From: Phorcus lineatus
Taxonomy: Eukaryota > Mollusca > Gastropoda > Trochida > Trochidae
Length of the DNA stretch: 64,000 nucleotides
Assembly: GCA_921293015.1 (NCBI GenBank)
Contig: OV121092.1
Location: 46,027,064-46,091,063, forward strand
Direction: 5' to 3'
In this document: positions 44,001 through 56,000 of the stretch, piece after piece
How the letters are laid out: every line of letters starts with the position of its first letter
Position numbering within the stretch: the stretch's first letter is position 1
Position numbers and translations under genes: made by a program
The notes under the pieces: generated by a model
Told to the model about the DNA's origin: nothing
The model's database searches: none
The model's input: only the letters and a program-made list of their open reading frames with translations

Positions 44001-47000
44001 TATGATATGTATCTCCTACTTTTAGATTGTTTAGTTTTTCTCAATGTAAACGTTTTTCTCAGTTGGTCATATTTTTCTGGTTAAAAAACTTGAAAATTGG
44101 TTATTGTAATGTGTATGTTATCTAGCATATCATATATTTCTGATATATTGAGATTCGTATCGCTTTGCGGAATGTCTGTATGGTTAAACCTCCATTCTTT
44201 TTATTGCTACTCCCTGATAGCAGCTGAACAGCTTTTTTCTCAAATCTTCCAGTTTTCTTCTAGCTAAATAGATACCTTCTCAGATCCCGCCAATGCCTCG
44301 TATAACTCCTGGCTTCTCCTGCACGTGCAGTGTAATCAATTCTGAGTTTGCGATTTCAGACAAATGTTGAATGTGATAACTGCGACTCTGACAAATCAAG
44401 ACCAGCATCTCCCGCAATAGATCGGGTAGATGAAGTGAGTATATGTGTGTACATATATATGGAAGATGTACTCTAGACAGTTCATAATGCACATAGTTTT
44501 GTTACACAGTTTTTGTCTTGATAGCGCCAAACCCAAGTATGTATGTTATTCCATGAACCAATTTTTTTCCATCCAAATAGGACTTATTTTAATATTGATT
44601 CTTGGGTTTACATATATATATACCATACACAATGTAATAAGCACCCACTTTATCAGCGCCCCCTAACCACGTTGTAACTTATGCATTTCAAGTTAAAGAG
44701 TCACTCCATGATTTTCATAACATATTATTTACCTTTGATACGAATCTCAATGCCATACGTGGTGATATAAAATCAAAATATCTTAACCTTTCATGTCCAA
44801 AAGACATATATAAATGACAAAGACCGGTTTTCCAAGAAAATCAGCCTTATAAATTCACAGAGTTGTAGATATCACATCCAATATACATGGATACTAGTTA
44901 TATAACCCAACAAACACTATCAACTCCTAACTGCCCTCCTGACTGTTTTAGATAAGTCTACGAAATTACGTTTGACTATTTGACGCGCGCCACTGACCGG
45001 TTTTCTATCATAATTGCGACGTTCTACCTTCATATTGTCATTTTAAAAAAAAAAAAAGCTTTAAAATCTGTTTTTTGGTAACAGTCGATACTTCGCGATC
45101 AAATGACACCATTGATTAAGTTTGGCATATACAACTCACAGAGTGGCTCTTTAACATCATTAACCATTGATTAAGTTTGGCATATCCAACTCACGGAGTG
45201 GCTCTTTAAGTCTTGAACATTAGCTACTGTCTTTTTTTCAGTATGTTGGCAAGCTGAAATTTTTTAAAATGTTAAATAATTTTGAACACGTTAAAGTGGC
45301 AGGATATGTTCTTTTTATGATGTATTTTTTAAAAACCATTTTAAAAAGCGCTCCCATTTTTAAATTGTCTAAGCACCATGGGCGCTTAATACATTGCAAA
45401 TGGTATTCTTTCAAAAGAAATTTACAGTTGTCCTCTTCTCATTGAGGGAACTCCTTTCAGCATAGAAAGTTTTTGTTATTGGTCTTTTGTAGGTAGTTAT
45501 GGAAATATTTCAATAGTTAAAGATTGAATAATTTGAATATCAGCAATTTTAATTTCAAATTGTACAAATGTTTTCTCGATACTCCGCGTTAAATTCAAAT
45601 CTTTTCCTTATTTGTCAAGTAATGTTCTGCTTCTGAGTATAGTGTACACGGTTTATTGATATCAACGTCACAAGAGAAAATAATGTACGAATGATATCTA
45701 TGAAAGACAACACCTTCCATTATGAACGAATATAACAGAGATATTACACCTTGGTGAAGAAAAATAAATTAACTTGATCACTTTCTTTCCATTTGTAATG
45801 TAAACAACAAATAGCGCACAGATAGACAGACATAGTGGGAAGACTTAAGACTCTTAACTATAAGGCATGATACATCTCTCATCTTTGTATACATCTTCAA
45901 ATCTTATCTCTTTCTGAATATTTCACACTTTTATTTGTAGGATTGAACTAATAATTAGTTTATGTTTTTGAAGAGTTGAAGTGTAGCTATAGTAACATTT
46001 TTGTCATTAATAAACTTTTGGATTAAGTTTTCATGCATTATATTCTTGCATGTGTAATTTTTGGTGCTAATTGAGGTTTTGACAAAAGAAATCAAGTCAA
46101 CTTGTCCAAGGAAAGGTTAACTGATTAGTTTCAAAGTGTTTATTATTCACGTGGTTCGTGATTTTCGTCTTATTGGTATATCTGAGGGAGTTGAAGTGTT
46201 CAGCTTGAAGTTTACGATTTCAGCGAAGTCATTCATCATATCAACACAAATCCAGACCAACGTCTCCAACTATTAGAATCGATGTAAGTGATCGGAGCCT
46301 GTGATTGGTTGAATGCTCCAGTGCTTGTGTCTCGTGTTTCCCATAATGCATCTGCCTTTTAGCATCCATTATCCACACTGATATTGTTTCTGTTACAACT
46401 GTTAATCAAGTTTTTATATTTAAAAAAAATAATTGATGAGATATACAGATCTGGAGAAAAATTTCACGTTAGTTAAGGAAATTACTCTTAACAATGTTTG
46501 AGATGTTTGACTTATGTAACTACTCATCTAAAGGCTTTATGCTCTTTGCCATTTAAATTTAAATTTTTTTTGTAATTAGGAAAAACTTGGAAAAAGGAGG
46601 TACTTTGTCTTTAAAATAATGGATATCAAACATTTCCTTTTGTCCAGGTATGCATAATTAATAATTTTAAATCATCGCTTGTTGTTTTGAATTTTATTTG
46701 TTTGTCGTATACTAAAATGTGTGTTTTTGAGTGATTCTGTTTGTCTTAATTTTTAAACCAATAACAGAAACAATATTTGCACATATTGACATAATCCTAG
46801 CATGGCACAACATAGATATAGTATGATTAGAAGAGTATAGATATACATGTAAATCAGTAACTTTTGATAAACAAAAGATCTGTTTGGAAATATATAAGAA
46901 ACAGAAGACATTTTAATTTTCTTATTTATCTTTAACAAATGCTCAAGTTGAAAGTCTTTTTTATTAAAATTTATACCAGTTAATATGACTTCTTATCAAA

Positions 47001-50000
47001 ATTTCAGAAAATATATCTTTTTCTGCAAATTCTGATTATGCCTAAACGTGTTCATTAATATTGTTAATTAAGATTTCATGATTTCCCCTCAAAACCACAA
47101 AAACTTCCCAACACATCTTCCCTTGGGCACAACTTTTCAATTATCTTAGTAAAAATAGTTTCTTAGTATTATTATTAGTAGTATTATTTCCCTTTCATGC
47201 AGATTCTTTGCGTATTAGTGTTAATTGTGAGACTTATGCTTGATTAAGTTGAAGTTAGATTAGCAACAGCATGAACAGGTGGCATGTTAACAGATTTAAT
47301 AGTTAGTTATCTGACTTGAAACTGACAGTAATAAGTTCTTGGGTAAATAGAGAATTTAACCGAGGTATCATCTGATATCAAATACGTCAACAAGTGATGT
47401 ACATTTCTGGAAGCTGCTCTATGATACTTGCCAAAAATGTTGATGTCATCACTGTGATTTGATGACTTGATGATGAGAAATTATTTTGATGGCACTTATC
47501 TCCTAGAAGATACCGTTCCATATCCCAAAAGCAATAGCTCCTGTGGAACGCAGTTTTGGAAGAAATGTACCGAAGTGTTTTTGTAAATCCATCTACAATA
47601 GGTTCAGTGATTCCCATGCACCAGACTGACATGGACCCTGTGTCCTTTGTCCATGCACCCGGCTGACATGGACCCTGTGTCCTTTATTTATGTACCCGGC
47701 TGATATTGACCTTGTGTCCTTTGTCCATGTATCCAGTTGACATGGACCCTGTGTCCTCTCGTCCATGTACCAGGCTGACATGGACCCTGTGTCCTTTGTC
47801 CATGCACCCGGCTGACATGGACCCTGTGTCCTTTGTTTATGTACCCGGCTGATATTGACCTTGTGTCCTTTGTCCATGTATCCAGTTGACATGGACCCTG
47901 TGTCCTCTCGTCCATGTACCAGGCTGACATGGACCCTGTGTCCTTTGTGTATGTACCAGGCTAACATGGACCCTGTGTCCTTTGTTTATGTACCCGGCTG
48001 ATATTGACCTTGTGTCCTTTGTCCATGTATCCAGTTGACATGGACCCTGTGTCCTCTCGTCCATGTACCAGGCTGACATGGACCCTGTGTCCTTTGTGTA
48101 TGTACCAGGCTGACATGGACCCTGTGTCCTTTGTATATGTACCCAGCTGACATGGACCCTGTGTCCTTTGTCTATGTACCCGACTGACATGGACCCTGTG
48201 TCCTTTGTTTATGTACCCGGCTGACATGGACCCTGTGTCCTTTGTTTATGTACCCGGCTGACATGGACCCTGTGTCCTTGGTGTATGTACCAGGCTGACA
48301 TGGACCCTGTGTCCTTTGTTTATGTACCCGGCTGATATGGACCCTGTGTCCTTTGTCCGTGTACCTGGCTGACATGGACCCTGTGTCCTTTGTCCATGTA
48401 TCCAGTTGACATGGACCCTGTGTCCTTTGTTTATGTACCCGGCTGACATGGACCCTGTGTCCTTTGTTTATGTACCCGGCTGACATGGACCCTGTGTCCT
48501 TTGTTTATGTACCCGGCTGATATGGACCCTATGTCCTTTGTCCGTGTACCTGGCTAACATGGACCCTGTGTCCTTTGTCCATGTATCCAGTTGACATCGA
48601 CCCTGTGTCCTTTGTCCATTTACCCGGCTGACATGGACATGGACAGACCTTAAGGAGAAAATCCCACCTCGATCCTTATTTAAATGCTGAGTAAGCGAAT
48701 TTAATTTCTACGATCATTGCTCCCATCCTTTTCATGACTTCCACCAAAACACAAGAAATAGATTGACACCTTAACTCCCTCCGATAGAAGCCTCCCTCCA
48801 ATAGACACCTATGATGTAGACAGTTTGAAAATGACTTTAGCCCGGCTTTATTTAAGGATATACGGTAATTGCATTATGCATGCAGATTATATATATATGC
48901 GCATGTGCATTCTATGGATTTTTCAAGTTTACTTTAATAGTTGCTAGTCACTGTAGTATATCAAGATGTTTGACATAGTATATCTCTTTATATCATTCTG
49001 TTTGCTGGTGTATATATAATCATAATCATCAGAGCTGCATATCATGTATTTTTGCAGATTTATAAAGCTTGAAAATATGTTATATACATTTAACAAATGG
49101 TGTGTATATACCCTTATTGGCATGTTGAGATAGATATCAACTATCTAGAAATGTTTCATACAATATACAAATCTTGTGTTTCATAGTTTCGCATCATGCA
49201 TACATCTGAATGATGTAATCATTGTTACTGATTCAATTGATATAGACTCAACAGCAAAACTCCACATTTCTATTCACCTGTTTACCTTTAGATTGTTGTT
49301 TTATTATCAGCCTCTTCATGTTATTTACATATATTCCATTTTGGCAAATCAAAATTGATATGTACAATAAGTAACAATTATCCAATCGTACATTTCTGAG
49401 GTTCCATTCCCTTCCCTGATGTTGTAGGCTTTCTGCCAAATATATGGACCCCCAACTATGTTTTAATTGTCATTGTCTTGCAGCCTAACTCCTCTTCACT
49501 CCAGATTGTCAATTGTATGAGGATAATGTTACAATTGTTTCTTTTGTTTACTTCTTAAAAGATTTCAATAGCAAAAACAATTTACTTTCAGTTTCTGTTT
49601 TCCTTTCAGAAAAGTGTTGATTTGAGCTGTCAACAATGCATTTATTTACATTATTGGCTTCTGAAAACGTTTATGTTGATGATTAACTGGAGAATATTAC
49701 GATTATAGTATAGCAATTTGTTATGGCAGGGAAAGCACTGAATATATCCTTTGTCCTTTTTGACTACATAAAATTAATGTATCTTGTATCTATATTTTAA
49801 AAGTGTTATGGTATTTCCTTATGATGTACTGATTGAAAAGTTGACATATTGAAACCATTTAAAACATTTTTGTCTCTGTAGTTGCATGCATGGGCACATT
49901 AGATTAAATCTTGAATTTTGATGTGTCAAGAGCATATTATACCAGTCATTTCAGTTTTAGAATTTCAGAAATTGACATGAAATGACATGAAAGTGAGTTT

Positions 50001-53000
50001 TCTTGATTTAAAATGTATTTTTTCTTCACCAGGATCCACTGAGTGGGATACTTAACAAGGCAAAAATAGCTGAAGTTGGCAAAAAAGTCAAGTAAGTGCT
50101 AATGTTTTGTAGCATTTACTACTCTCAGATATGGGCTATCCAAGCTGAAACTTGTAGTCTACCCTAGAGTCTTCCAAATCTGCTGTGAATTGAGTTACAG
50201 CAAGTAACAGTTGAGATTACAGAGAAAAATAGAAAAATGGCAGAAAGCTTAACTATCAGATATTAATTTTGGAAGGTAAAAAGGCAGACGCTTTTTTTCA
50301 ATAGAAGTTTGATATGATATAGATATCTCTTACTTATATACAATCAATATATTTGTCTCTTCCTCTATGATTACAGAAAGGAGATATATTCAATATATGT
50401 ATTACTTCACTTACATTACAGAAAGGAGATATATTCAATATATGTATTCCTTCACTTACATTACAGAAAGGAGATGTATTCAATATATATATCCCTTCAC
50501 TTACAATTACGGAAAGGAGATATATGCATTAATGCATCTCTGACCGTACGCGGTATGTTACAGGAAGGCGTGGAGTCAGTCCTACGTGGTTCTGCAAGGT
50601 TCAAACCTAATCTTCTACAAGGACCAGAAGGCATCCATGAACCGCCCGGGGTCGCCGCACGGCAAACCAGAGTTCATCATCAGCCTCCTGGGCGCCAAGG
50701 TGGACTTCAACTGTGACAAGAAGAATGTATCCAGCAAAAAGAACGTCATCACAGTAAGAGATAGCATTGATATATGCATGTCCGATATATGTGTATAAGT
50801 ATAAGGGTGGGCAAAGTCTCAAATTTCTTCTTCTATTACAAAAATGAGAGGTAAACCACTAATCTTGACTGCATGACTACATGCAGAAGATGTTCTGTAG
50901 ATATTTATAGGTTATGGCTATGGGTAACTAGCCGTTAGTGAGTAAAAAAGAGTTTATTTCTATAAAGAAGCCACTAGCCGATTAATGTATGTAACTTGGT
51001 GAAACAATGAAATACAAGAAGAGCAATATATAAATAGATGAAGTGCACAGCTTAATTCTATGATGGACCTTCAGAAACTTGGCAGATGCTGCTACTGGGT
51101 TTGATGTGATTAAAGAAGCTTTGTGGATTTAAGTTCATAGATTAAGCAATATGGTTGACATCAATAACAATGATTCTATGTCCCCCAGCATTTAACATTG
51201 GGAACCTTTCTGCAACTCACTTCCTGTTAAGGGAAGTAAATCTGAATGTGGCATACCACAAGGAAAACAAAATCTTTTGTAGGAATCTGGTAAGTCCTTG
51301 AAACAAAAACGTAAGGCAATTATATTTCAGAGGTAAGTTTACTTATTATGTAAAACAATAAATATAATCTATAAAGATTCTGTCTCTTCCCCCAGCTGAC
51401 GGCCAACAGCAACACACAGTTCCTGCTCCAGTCTGAAGAAGAGGCTGTGGCTCGGAAGTGGTTCTTCAGACTCAAGGTCGCAGCCAATGATATTCAAGAG
51501 GAGGTAACTCTTGTCTATCTTTCTATGAGGAACCTTGCTTTGGCTCTCAATGCTCAATATTTCCTGACACAATTGAGGATTTTTTAACTTGTGTAACTAC
51601 CATTACTCTGGGGACCTTTACCTCACAACACTCAATATATTCTATAGCACCCGTTACACTATTTCATTTTATTCTATGGGGTTTCACATATATTCTATTA
51701 ATTGGATTTTCACAAAATGTTTTCATGATTATTGCCTGCTAATAAATCATTTTGATTTTGTTTCTGTGATCAACAGGAAAAGAAGCAACAAGCGCCAACA
51801 ACCAGTAAGTCTGTTCTCTCTCTTGATTTTACTTTATCATTTTTAAAGTTACTTTTCAATTATAATTTATAAGGTGACATATGTTAGTATATGTACTATA
51901 TATACTTTTAGCACAATCTTAATAAGAAAAAGTACTTTTTCTGGAAGCACCCAAACACTGTGATTATGTTTTAGGAATGTCTTTATTTCCTCATCTGCAG
52001 ACTTTTCACCTTAACATTTTTAAATTTTGCAAATGTCTTGTACGTCTTTATGACACAATGATGCTATGTGAAATTTAAATAGTTGGAAACCAATATAGGC
52101 AGCTGCACATAGAATTTTTCAACTCATCACAAGTGCTTGGTTGAAGGTGTAAGTGTGCCATGCTCACATCTTTGCTTGTTCCTGAATGTATTCAACATGG
52201 GAACTCCTAGCTCGATCTGACATAAGGAACCTCTGGTATATGTTTATCAACCCTCCAGTGCAGCGAAGCCAGTCAGTAGATGAGGCCCATCCCGCAGGGC
52301 CGTCAGGCCTGCAGCGGAACCCGTCAATGAATTCAACGTACTTCAAGATCCGAACTAAACTCCTCGGTCTCATCAACAGGAGGCCAACCCAGGAGGAACT
52401 CTTCAAGAGGGGAATCATTAAAGGTAAATGGAGTTGTCTCCCTTTTGAATTCTGTATAAACCGACATGTGGTGAATAATTAAATATAACCAGAGTTGTCT
52501 CCCTAAGGATTCTTATGTCTTCATATCAAATGATTGGAACAGGACTGTAGTATTGATCCGACTAGCATGAACAACATTTGAGACACTCAAGTCAGGCCAT
52601 CAAACAGATTTTCCCTTTGGGAGTTCTGTATATACTGACATGTGGTGAATAATTATAAATGTAACTAGAGTTGTCCCTCTCTGGATTCTTATGTCTTCAT
52701 ATCAAATGATTGGAACAGGACTGTAGTATTGATCCAGTCAGGGCATCAAACAGATTTTCCCTTTGATAGTCTTTAATAAACTTTAGAAATATTGCATGTA
52801 GAGTTACAAGAAAAAAAAATGTATGTAGTTTGTTTCTCTACAGTGATTGATAACTAATTAATATTGATGTGTCTCTGCTAGATGTGGTGTTCGGGTCAAA
52901 CCTTGAGGATTTGTGTCGGAAGGAGCATAACACAGTGCCCAACTTTGTTAAGAAGTGCATAGCGGCGGTAGAGAAGAAAGGTACGATTATTATATTACCC

Positions 53001-56000
53001 ATTTGGGAAGATGGACACAGGGTAATATTTTTCCTGTAAGTCACACAGGAGATACACTTTTTCCTGGTATTTGATTGGGTGTTGTGAAACAATAAAAATT
53101 AAAGTTGTACGGGGACTATTTCATTCATCTTTCAAACTTTTGCCGACTGGTAATTTTTTTTACCAATATTCTGCATTGTAACAATGTTTGATAAGTACAC
53201 ACAGTTGCCATTTGTTATTTCTCTGATGTGTCAAGAAGTGCATAGCAGGAAAGGTTTATTATTATAGTCAAGATTAGCGAGAGGAGGAATAGACAGGAAA
53301 GTCTTCACGCATAATATGATGCAACTCTTATTGATTCCAAGCTACCTTATAAACAGAATTACACAGTTAAAGCATGAACTCTTCTACTGATTTTCTAATT
53401 ACCTCAACAACATGAGAAATAATTATTGGATGTTCATCATGAAAAGGATTGGCTTTTTAAGAGGTCATGTTTTGGGCTAGAGTGAATTAAGGTTAAGAAC
53501 TGCAAGGGACCTTGGGCTGACTGACGACTGATGACGTTAGCTTTTCCAGGAGTCATGGATTCTCTTAATTTCACTACAACCATTACATATGTCATGGGCA
53601 CAAATATGATCTTCTGCTTATTACCAAAATCGGAAATCAAAGAAAAAATAATAATGTACATCTAAGCAAAGGCTGAAGCTGCCATCAGCGCATTTGGAAA
53701 ACAGGTATGGGGGATCAGTGACATCAGAGCATTGTTTATGACATCACAATGAAAAAGGGATATTTGAGTCTTCTTCGTAAGTAGAAAAAGTGAGATATTC
53801 CTACACTAATGTCTACTTTTTTCCTCAGTATATGAATAATCATTTATTTTGCAGGTTTAGATCATGATGGTTTATATCGCATCAGTGGAAATCTGGCTGA
53901 AATTCAGAAACTACGGTACAAAGTTGACAAAGGTAAGCTGATCAAGAGATATTGATCATGTGAGGAACTCAAAGAGTATCTAAGGCCTTTTTCATCAGCA
54001 CAAAGTTTATTACTTGGATTGTACACTGGTAATGTACTTGTTGTATAGGCACATCATGCCCAACTGGCTGTTTAAATGGGTACCTAAACTAATGAGAGGT
54101 GAACCATCAAAGTCCTTCCGTCCGTCTGTGTCTCCATTTGTCCGTACGAGTAATGGGACAGCTTTTCTCAGTAACCCTTTAAGATAAGATAACCAAATTT
54201 GGTGTGTTGCTTCAGGGTATCAATACCTAGATGGAGTTTGAAAATGGGAATATATTTTCCAGAATTTTTGCCCTTGTTTTGTTTTATTAATCTAATTTAG
54301 GGAATTTAGGAAAATGTTGTTAGGTGAAGTTAGATGTTGATGACCGACCATGTCTCCTTTGTGTATGTGACAGGTGGATAGCACACCAGTAACAGTGAAA
54401 GCTGTATGCGGATTTACCCTATAATCATTTGTGGCACAATTCCTGGTGTACCCAATCCCATATTGTTACAACAAATTTAACTATTGTCTATCATAGATAG
54501 ATATAATAGAGTTTATTAACCAACAAACTTCCATGCATTTTGTTTTGTACTAAATTGTAAGAAAGTGTCTTATCCCAAGAGATGTATTTGACTGAATATG
54601 AACTAATATTTTGTGTATGTATTGATGTGTTTATTTATGTATTTATGTTAATGTTCATGTTTATGTATTTTCCAGAGGAGTCATACAACCTCGATGATGA
54701 AGATTTGGATGTTCATGTATTGACCGGATCTCTCAAACTTTTCTTTCGGGAGCTGAAGGAGCCTCTGTTTCCCTTCAAGCTCTTTCATGGTTTTACTGGC
54801 GCAATAAGTGAGTCTTTTCTGGAGAAGTATCAACAAATTGTTGAAATGACATTTATCTGTGGTTGACGACATGACGGTCTCCAGGTACCTTAAAAGTTAA
54901 CATTGTAGAATCAAGGGAATTTTTAAATCTTTGAAGGGCATTTTGAAGTTGTATCCATAAGAAAAGCAAGCTTTTCTGGATAACAACATTTGATTCACAA
55001 TAAAGAAGGTTTTATCCCGAAAATCTTGCTTTTCTCGAGGAAAGGTTTATTTCTTATGATAACAACAAATTGTTACAATGTCTTGTTTATGAAGGTTTGT
55101 AACAGAGGGCTAAATAGCCGCAAGTCCACAGGTCCATTTTTATTGAATATTCAGTTAGTGTTAGTGAAAGTGATTTTCATTTTTAATTTGATTTTCTTGG
55201 TATCAAAGAAGTATTAAGCTTCACCGGCAAGTCATACCTAGCACCAGTCAAATTCGCTGGCTTATTGAAGCCTTGAATTGCTCATGTTTTCTCAGCCACC
55301 TCTTCAGCATCCTGCACTCTAACTTGATAGTGCAAATAGAAATTTCAATTCAATCCAATCATGGATTTCGGAGCAGTGCAGAAAGGCTTGAATTAGCAAG
55401 TGGTGGATACTGGCGAGAGTTCTGTCTTGAGTTTTGAGATTGCTTTGAAGCATTATTGCAGCAGACACTTATTTGAATATGTTCTATATTCCCTGCGTGT
55501 AGATAAAGAGAAGAACAAGGACCGACTGAGAGCGTTCAAAGATCTGATGGCAGAACTGCCGCGGTGCAACCGGGAAACTATGAACATGCTCTTTCATCAT
55601 CTCAGGAAGTGAGTTTTCTCCCTTTGCTAATTTTGTTTTCAGAAGCATTTTTTTGGATATCCCTGGTCATTACTCATCTTCATAATAATCTGAACTCCCT
55701 GGGGAGCATGTAACCTGAATACACGACCAGGTGATGTCAGTTCCAATCCTTACCACGTAACCATTCACCGCTCGGTGACTTGGACAAAGACTATATTGTC
55801 CAAGTTACTGTTTTACCTGCCATGGTTTGTCTGCATCTGTTCATGTGACCATCTTGTTATTACCAAACCATTCGTCGGGTCTTATAGTGCACAAGGGGTG
55901 ATTTATCTGCTTCGTTAGTGATAACTTGTTGAAGCAGATCGAGTGTCAGTCTTACCATCAGGAAGGTTTGTGAAGATGAGGGGTATGATACAACTTTGAC

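Noticed and set aside
44283..44331. Possible extra RhoGAP exon reading IPPMPRITPGFSCTCS before GTAATC
   Set aside because: The phase would fit, but the donor is weak and there is no support from the family. I left it out of the gene model.
47593..48486. Several overlapping minus-strand frames of 67-124 codons with GHRVHVS and QRTQGPCQ repeats
   Set aside because: They are the three rotating frames of the 37-bp minisatellite. There is no exon border, no stable frame and no known domain.
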